Assembly (NCBI RefSeq): GCF_033807715.1
Contig: NC_084592.1
Coordinates: 24,834,001-24,898,000, forward strand
Direction of reading: 5' to 3'
Length of the DNA stretch: 64,000 nucleotides
Source of the DNA: Cololabis saira
Taxonomy: Eukaryota > Chordata > Actinopteri > Beloniformes > Belonidae
Positions 58,128 to 64,000 of the stretch are shown piece by piece. The notes beneath the pieces were generated by a model that saw only the letters and a program-made list of their open reading frames with translations, was not told the DNA's origin and ran no database searches. Each line of letters starts with the position of its first letter. Position 1 is the first letter of the stretch. Position numbers and translations under genes: made by a program.

Positions 58128-59170
58128 ACCTCGTTCAGACTGCAGGCAAATCTGATATATATCTGATTCCTTCTCATATCCGATTTTCAGGGCTGACTGT
58201 CCACACTGTTTTTAGCAAGTGTCCAAATCGGATCTGGCTCTGTTCAGACTGGGCCACATCATTGACTGATCTGACGGGTTGCCGTAGCAACGACGTCGGA
58301 GCGGAGGCGTCACCCAGCGAGTGTATTGCGTGAAGTCATGCATGAAGCGACATCAAAAACAATAACAATACGTGCGTCCTGCCCACCCGATCAAAGGTTA
58401 TGGGGATCCTTTATTTTTTTATATATATATATATATAAAAAAATCCCAAAATATCTGTACCGTTTCTGATTGGGTTGGCAGTGCGCATCATTTTTAGACA
58501 CAACAATGAACGCATACCGCAAAAGTTGTGTCTCGGCGGAGGAACCCGACGTCCCAGCAAAATGAGAAACAGAGAAAAGTGTTCAGAACAAAACCACCAG
58601 CAAACTAACAAACCAACCAACAAAGCTCAGAGTTAACAAAACGAACCAGCAATGAATAACTGATGAGCTGACGGGCTGCAGGTTCGGGCTCACAGCGCGA
58701 CTGAAGGCTGATTTATGGTTCCGCGTTACACCAACGCAGACCTACGGTGTAGGGTACGCGGCGACCCGCACCTACGTGGAAATGCGGTCTTTTTTTCTGC
58801 TATTAAAACATGATTTGTAATGTCAATTTGCAACACTTAAACTACAAATAATAGTTTTTGACGTGACATCAGAGATTGTACATGCTCTCTTTGAAAGGAT
58901 GAGTAGCTCCACAACTGGAAATGGGCGGGTGTTTTGGAGCGTCTGGGACAGTCTTATCCGATCTGAGTGTTTGGACTGTTCAGACTGACACGCATCTGCC
59001 CAAATGAGATATGGATCGGATATGAAACTACCTCCTGGAGGTGGTTTCCATCTGGTTTGCAAAAATCGGATCTCATGCGGTTTGGGACTTCTCAGACTTC
59101 AAAAGAGTCATCCAGTTTCAATCTGGATGGGCTAAAAATCGGATATTGGCTGGCAGTCTGAACGCGGCCG
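58128..59170. mobile_element. TIR element inserted in the LINE
   Basis: Left end CCTCGTTCAGACTGC and right end GCAGTCTGAACGCGG are inverted, followed by several ATCGGAT / ATCCGAT words on both sides. TAG lies on each flank. It contains a foldback repeat copy and an AT dinucleotide run. Superfamily uncertain. Confidence 0.65.
58700..58790. repeat. GC-rich foldback repeat, copy 3
   Basis: AAGGCTGATTTATGGTTCCG, then CGTTACACCAACGCAGACC and TACGGTGTAGGGTACGCGGC. Only one arm is clear; nested in the TIR element. Confidence 0.65.
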
Positions 59171-59387
59171 TAGAAGCAGAATAAGCAAACAAAGAAGAAT
59201 GTACACATGTGTGTGTGCGTGTGCGTGTGTGTGTGTGCGTGCACCGGTATGAACATGAATGCATGAATAGCACAGTATGCAAGATTTTATGTATAGACAC
59301 AATACACATGCATGAGATGAAATGACAACTTAAATTGGTTTTGTCGGTTTCTTTAGCATCTTTTCACTTTCTGTTTTCAGAGCTATC

Positions 59388-59410
59388 ATTATTATTATCA
59401 TTATTATTAC

Positions 59411-59453
<43 letters not shown>
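59388..59453. repeat. (ATT)n microsatellite
   Basis: About 22 ATT units with two interruptions near the start. A GT-rich tract also lies at 59206-59240. Confidence 0.95.
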
Positions 59454-59674
59454 TTGTGTAGCCTCATGATACTTAATTTGTTCTTTATGCATATTCTATT
59501 ATGTTAAAAGGTGGGCAAGATAAGCTTTTTGCTTCAAGCCCAGACCTTTTCGGTCAAATTAATCACAATGTTGACCAAAGAAAAACCTGTAAATGTTTAT
59601 TATTTTGCTTAGTGATTTTCATGCCTAAAATGTACCGAAATAAAGATGAACTAACTAACTAACTAACCCTACCA

Positions 59675-61162
59675 ATGTCCTAGTTTGCTGCTGAGGGAAG
59701 TGTTTGGCTCAGAAAGCTTCCCAGTGGTTTTTCTGAACACTTCCTTGTGATGAAAGTTATCCCGTCATTCCTGACTCATCTGTCAATAGCGGGTGATCAC
59801 GGGACAGATACATGTACCCAATGTCGATTCGACTGTGGAAAATGGTTCAATGTCCAACCTTTTTGAATATTTCCCAGTATATGACGGGAATTCCTCATAA
59901 ATAATTTACCTCACAGTGTTGGATGTTATTACATTTCTACGACAACATTTCGATTAAACGAACACAACATTCTGCAACCAATTAAAAAAAAAGACTATCA
60001 ATTTGAATGAGCAGAGATTAAATCAACAAAACTAAGATTTATTTGGTTAAAATAAAAAAAAAAATAAACATTATTCAAAGCGACAACTACCTGAGACAAG
60101 CTGGTGATTTATCAGCAATATGACTGCGCGTTACCTTTCGGTGTTTCGCTCCCTTTCTTGGTATGAGATTACGTCGATAAATTGTAGAAACGGTCTTCTT
60201 AGCGTATTTGTTTAAAACATACTAAAAACATAAAAGCAGAACCCGAGCCGAGTGTTTATCAGTGAATGAAGCAGCTCCGTCTGTCGCCGCATCATCATCT
60301 CCGCAGGTTTCAGCTAGTTTCCTTAAGATGCCTTCACGGACTGCTCGGAAAATTCTAAATTCATGCTCTGGACTTTAAACTATGTTAAACTACCGTTTGC
60401 AGCATGCATTCCCATTTACCATTACAAACCTTAAATCTTAAAAGTAACGGCACCAATTGTATCTTAACAGATATAATATTTCTGGACTTTAAATCCTGAA
60501 TGCTCCCGTCTTGATAAACGTTTACGGCTTTCTGTTTCTGTCACTATCTGATACAAAGTCGGATGTGTGCACTCAAAGGTTACACTTCTGTCACTCATTC
60601 ATATTTTCTCTGGGATTACACGATGTTATATATTTATTATATTATACTTATTATTTATATTTATATATTTAGAGTAAGATCACAATCACACTTCTCCTTC
60701 AATATTCAGATGGTTTTGTTAATCCAACATGCATAACTTGTTTCAGCAATGTTTAAAAGCTTCCGTAGGAAAAATTGATGATGGAAAAATAAAAGACGAA
60801 TGTATGATGCAATTAAATTGACGTTAAAATATTAATCCTGATAATTCAAACAGTCAAAAACACAGCAAAGGGATGCGTTCGCTTGAAGTCGGAGATCAGG
60901 GCTCTCAAAATAAATACCACGCTCGTATAGGCATTTTTTAAAATAATAACAACGCTATTGAGCGAAATCACAATGGTTGACTACATCAAATTCTTCTTCA
61001 CGTGGTATTAGCTTTGAATAACAATAACGTGACATGTGATAGGTACATTTTCAGAGAAGCAACTGGCATTAGTACCATAGTAACCACAGGAGCGGAAACA
61101 GGTTACACCGGTATTTGTTTCTACACGGAAGGATTTCTAGCAGAACACAAATATTTGCTAAA
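59675..61162. other. Upstream region of C3orf38, no coding gene seen
   Basis: Short CpG-containing patch at about 60120-60310. On the minus strand a GAAACACCGAAAG before GTAACG could be the donor of a non-coding first exon of the Grx-DEP gene, which would make this a shared promoter region. That is a guess from one splice motif. Confidence 0.3.
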
Positions 61163-61289
61163 ATGTCACGATTATCAGAAAAAGAGCGCGTCGGATTCAA
61201 AAAGATGTTCATCTCAATGACAACAGACGACTTAAAGTCTCTCAGCGACACGGTCACTAATAAGATGATATTTGTGGAAAATCTTACGG
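61163..61289 (+). CDS. C3orf38: C3orf38 coding exon 1
   Basis: Ends ACGG before GTAAGA, phase 1. An in-frame ATG at 61115 would add 16 residues unlike the family and is taken as 5' UTR. Confidence 0.85.
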
Positions 61290-61670
61290 GTAAGATTCTT
61301 TCTATTCTAGCAGCAGGAAATGATTCAGTGAATCGAAGATCGCAACACTCACAAGTCATCATATTTACATTAAGTCTGCAATTGAGGAGAGTTAACTTTT
61401 ATCCTTTTAACATTAACATATCGCCTCCGACCCGGGAATTAAATCTTGAAACTGCTTTTTTGCCAATATTCCCATGTTTCATTTGACTTTGTAGAGGCAA
61501 CAGAAGCCATCCTTTCTTTCTCCAAAAACGCCGAGGAGCTGCTGAGAAGGAAGAAGGTTCAGCGCGACCTCATCTTCAGGTATCTGGCGACAGAAGGGGT
61601 GGCGATGCCCCCGAGCAGCGAGAAACACCAGCTGGTGAAGAGGACGCTGCAGCTGTGGAGCTCGGGGGAG
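61163..61670 (+). CDS. C3orf38: C3orf38 orthologue, 5' part (two coding exons, runs past the window)
   Basis: Exons 61163-61289 and 61495-61670 join in phase to give the first 101 residues: MSRLSEKERVGFKKMF, DDLKSLSDTVTNKM, then SFSKNAEELLRRKKVQRDLI and FRYLATEGVAMPPSSEKHQL. These match human C3orf38 closely (the SQNAEELLRRKKV and YLATQGV blocks). The large last exon is not found before 64000, so the gene is cut by the window edge. Function is poorly known; human C3orf38 has been linked to apoptosis. The start is chosen because the ATG (AAAATGTCA) gives the family N-terminus. Confidence 0.86.
61495..61670 (+). CDS. C3orf38: C3orf38 coding exon 2
   Basis: Acceptor TTGACTTTGTAG, donor GAG before GTAGGA. 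The donor is only 12 bases from the start of a Harbinger-like insertion. Confidence 0.87.
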
Positions 61671-61682
61671 GTAGGAAACTTA

Positions 61683-62085
61683 TGCCGCGTTCCATTTGTC
61701 CTCGGAAGTGGGGATTTCCCAGTTCCCAGTCGGTATTTTCAACTGGAACGCCCCTTGAAGTGGGGCGTTCCAGTGGGAGAGTCTTCACCACCCCCGAGTT
61801 CACATTCCAAGATGGCTGCCCCGGTTGTAAACATGGATCTATTAACAGTAGAAGAGAGCTCTGTAAAAATCCGAAGCACTTCATTCTAGTTTTGGTCACA
61901 CTAAATCAGTCGTATACAAGTATTGTTCGGCATATATATGCTGCTATAGTGTAATTTACATTTTTCATGTGATATATGCGAACTTCAAACTTGTTTACCT
62001 ACTTTGTAACTGGAACGCTGATAACTCGGCTGTGACGTCATTCCCAGTTCCGAGTTCCGACTTCCGTGGTAAATGGAACGCAGCA
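61683..62085. mobile_element. Harbinger-like MITE beside C3orf38 exon 2
   Basis: Left end TGCCGCGTTCCATTTGTCC and right end GGTAAATGGAACGCAGCA form inverted repeats of about 30 bases with mismatches. TTA lies on both sides (61680-61682, 62086-62088). 403 bp, non-coding. Confidence 0.75.
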
Positions 62086-62086
62086 T

Positions 62087-62153
62087 TAAACCTAAATTAT
62101 GCTTCTGCGTTAAATCCACGTTGGTGTAACGCGGAACCATAAATCAGCCTTTA
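62087..62153. repeat. GC-rich foldback repeat, copy 4 (shortest)
   Basis: About 67 bases: the arm beginning TAAACCTAAATTATGCTTCT faces an arm that reads TAAAGGCTGATTTATGGTTC on the other strand. It abuts the Harbinger-like element and overlaps its target duplication. Confidence 0.65.
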
Positions 62154-62189
62154 CTGAGTGTAACATTTTCCACAATGCCTGTGTTTATT

Positions 62190-62930
62190 GTTTATTTAAA
62201 AGGTTCCCCATTAGCTGACGCCAAAACGACAGCTAGTCTTCCTGGGGTCCAAACGTTAACATACAAACTCAAATATTACAAAGTCAATTCATAGAAATAC
62301 AATTCTAAATAGAATCACAAATAAAAACAAGAAACAACATCATACATATCATGTAAACTTATAGTGATGTCAACAAATACATTCTTAGTTTCTGTTTCTG
62401 TTCTTCACCTGGAAGACTGTTCCAATGTGCAACTCATCTGTAAAACACTGTCCTCCTCATAGATTCAGACCTAGGTAAGGGTAATGTTATCTGACCACTA
62501 TTTGCCCTCCGAGTGTTGTATGAATGAGTGTCTGAACAGTAAGTTATTTTATTATAAAGAAATGTAGGAATTTGAGTGTTAATGATGCTATGGAAATATG
62601 TAAGCACACTAGCAGTCAGCCTATCCTCAACCCTCAGCCAGGAGAGACGTTCATGCATTTCTACAACACGTGTTCTCGATGAACAACCAAGAACCAGTCT
62701 TGCAGCCTTGTTTTGTGCCATTTGTAGTTTCTTTAGAAGACTGCTCGATGCAGCAGACCAAACAACTGAACAGTAATCCAAATGACACAAAACCAATGAA
62801 AAAACAACTTTGCAAAACAACTGTGTCTTTAGTGTAATGTATAATGTAGTGTTTAGACTCAATGACTCTGTCATCTCATCCCCGTTTATGCTCCCACTCA
62901 TGAACACACCACAAGGGGAAAACAACTTCT
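62190..62930 (-). pseudogene. Non-LTR retrotransposon C-terminal fragment
   Basis: The minus frame of 163 codons includes Leu-Asp-Tyr-Cys-Ser-Val-Val-Trp, Leu-Gln-Met-Ala-Gln-Asn-Lys-Ala-Ala-Arg-Leu-Val-Leu and Arg-Leu-Ser-Trp-Leu, typical after the reverse-transcriptase core. The 3' end (plus-strand side, near 62204) holds a CCCCATTAGCTGACGCC / CTTCCTGGGGTCC stem. Confidence 0.75.
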
Positions 62931-62934
62931 TCTT

Positions 62935-63003
62935 TTTTTAAACTCTTTTTATTGGCCTTTTCTTTTAAACATATAAAACATAAACAGACATTCACTACAC
63001 AAT
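62935..63003 (-). mobile_element. Probable L1-type LINE 3' end
   Basis: AACTCTTTTTATTGGCCTTT looks like the mirrored 3' end of the element whose coding part resumes at about 63535. Confidence 0.35.
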
Positions 63004-63530
63004 GTGTAGTGAATCATTCAGACGAGAGCATATCACCCCGGTCCTCTATTCCCTTCACTGGCTGCCTGTTTGTTTTAGAGTTGATTTTAAACTTTTAATG
63101 TTTGTTTTTTAAAGCTCTTAACGGCCTTGCCCCTTCTTATTTATCAGAGATTTTAACGGTGCGTGAGCCTGGCAGAGCTCTGAGATCCTCCAACCAACGT
63201 TTGTTGGAAGTGCCCAGGTCAAAGCAGAAGCACTGGGGGGACCGAGCCTTTTCAGTTGCCGGCCCCAGGCTCTGGAATAAGCTCCCCTGTGAGTTACGCA
63301 CCATCTCTGACCTGGGCCTTTTTAAATCTAAAATTACTTATTTACTTATTTATTCAGGGTGGCTTTTAATACCTAGTAGTGTGGCGACACTTTTTTTTTT
63401 ATACTTGATGTTTTATATGTTCATATGTTTTATTATTGTTTTATTTTGTTGTATGTTATGTAAAGCACTTTGGTTCACCTCTAGTTTGATGTAAGGTGCT
63501 ATATAAATAAAGTACATTTACATTCAACAA
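63004..63530 (+). pseudogene. L2-type LINE 3' fragment
   Basis: Plus frames carry His-Ile-Thr-Pro-Val-Leu...Leu-His-Trp-Leu-Pro-Val, then SYLSEILTVREPGRALRSSN and HWGDRAFSVAGPRLWNKLP. It ends GGTGCTATATAAATAAAGTA. Only the last 150 codons and tail are present. Confidence 0.8.
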
Positions 63531-63534
63531 TTTA

Positions 63535-64000
63535 CAAGACACTTCAATTTAAAAGAAAGAAAAAAAAAACTATACAGACTCAGACAGACAGGCAGTTCAG
63601 GGCTTTTCTCAACTTGATGGGCTAAAAGAGTTTAAATAGATATTGGACCGTAGTCTCAAATTGCAGGCTTAATCCGGAGATGCATACCGGAAAGTGGGAG
63701 AGTTAAATCTTGGTTTCAATGTAATCCATAAATGGTCTCCAGGTACTCTCAAAGTTATCTGGGGAGCCTCGCAACACAAATCTCAGTTTCTCAAGTAGAT
63801 GCTGCCTCACATCTCTCAGCCACTGAGTCCAGCTCGGTGCTGAGGATTCTTCCAGTTCAGGAGGATCAGTCTCCGTGCCAACAGGGTGACAAATTTGGTT
63901 ATTTTGAGTTCATTTCCAGAGAGATTCTCGTTCACCCCTCCCGCTATACCAAAGATAGCTATCAGAGGATCTGGCTGAATTACAGTTTTGAAGACCTCTG
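63535..64000 (-). pseudogene. L1-type LINE C-terminal fragment, continues past the window
   Basis: On the minus strand the region 63840-63960 reads Asp-Pro-Leu-Ile-Ala-Ile-Phe-Gly and then Leu-Leu-Ala-Arg-Arg-Leu-Ile-Leu-Leu-Asn-Trp-Lys, a pattern known from the C-terminus of fish L1-like proteins. It extends beyond the right edge. Confidence 0.6.

Larger units (their letters stand above)
57890..59672 (+). pseudogene. LINE 3' fragment split by a TIR element
   Basis: Before the insert, a plus frame reads Lys-Gly-Arg-Cys-Ile-Ser-Val-Leu-Gly-Val-Lys-Leu-Trp-Asn-Ser-Leu-Asp. After it come CA and ATT repeats, then a 3' UTR with GCTTCAAGCCCAGACCTTTT and an AATAAAGATGAACTAACTAA tail. Likely the same family as 29950-30960. 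Confidence 0.6.

Noticed and set aside
1..64000. Search for CRISPR arrays, operons, phage or toxin-antitoxin systems
   Set aside because: There are no regularly spaced repeats or compact gene clusters; introns, SINEs and LINEs show vertebrate nuclear DNA.

Overview
This window is vertebrate nuclear DNA, almost certainly from a ray-finned (teleost, probably percomorph) fish. Genes are split by GT-AG introns. Between and inside them lies a dense fish-type repeat load: L2, RTE and L1 LINE pieces, tRNA-derived SINEs, Tc1/mariner and pogo relics, hAT elements with 8-bp target duplications, Harbinger-like elements with 3-bp duplications, and CA or ATT microsatellites. There are no bacterial operons, CRISPR arrays or phage genes.

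Four protein-coding genes can be read with confidence. (1) A serotonin receptor of the 5-HT1F type (htr1f, + strand, 6852-8045), intact in one coding exon. (2) A ZNF654 orthologue (+, 19905-38016), reconstructed here as 11 coding exons and 1406 residues with every splice phase consistent. (3) A minus-strand gene (42396-52285) of 10 coding exons and 492 residues that joins a glutaredoxin, a DEP domain and a DUF547 domain. (4) The first two coding exons of a C3orf38 orthologue (+, 61163-61670), which runs off the right edge. From general knowledge, HTR1F, ZNF654 and C3orf38 are neighbours on human 3p11, so this is a conserved synteny block. The glutaredoxin-DEP-DUF547 gene sits between ZNF654 and C3orf38. 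Two identical tRNA-Ser(CGA) genes lie at 14.6 and 15.4 kb, each followed at once by a SINE.

Layout: 1-5.6 kb is non-coding, with a Tc1 relic, a solo LTR and a LINE scrap. At 5.6-9 kb are a possible 5' exon, a nested hAT insertion, the htr1f coding exon and its 3' UTR. At 9-19.8 kb is an intergenic zone with tRNA/SINE units, LINE tails and a TIR element. At 19.8-38 kb is znf654, with transposons in most large introns and a hAT in or just after its 3' UTR. At 38-42.4 kb no gene is seen. At 42.4-52.3 kb is the minus-strand redox/DEP gene. At 52.4-59.7 kb are a hAT element, a nearly intact L2 LINE and another LINE hosting a TIR element. At 60-64 kb is the 5' part of C3orf38, followed by repeats.

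I found no clearly new multi-gene system. The items most worth a second look are the three-domain glutaredoxin-DEP-DUF547 protein, a hAT insertion whose target duplication copies the likely branch point of the htr1f coding exon, the tRNA-Ser/SINE composite units, a perfect 25-bp hairpin at 12.6 kb, an enlarged basic, AT-hook-like exon in znf654, and a small foldback repeat found next to or inside four unrelated transposons.
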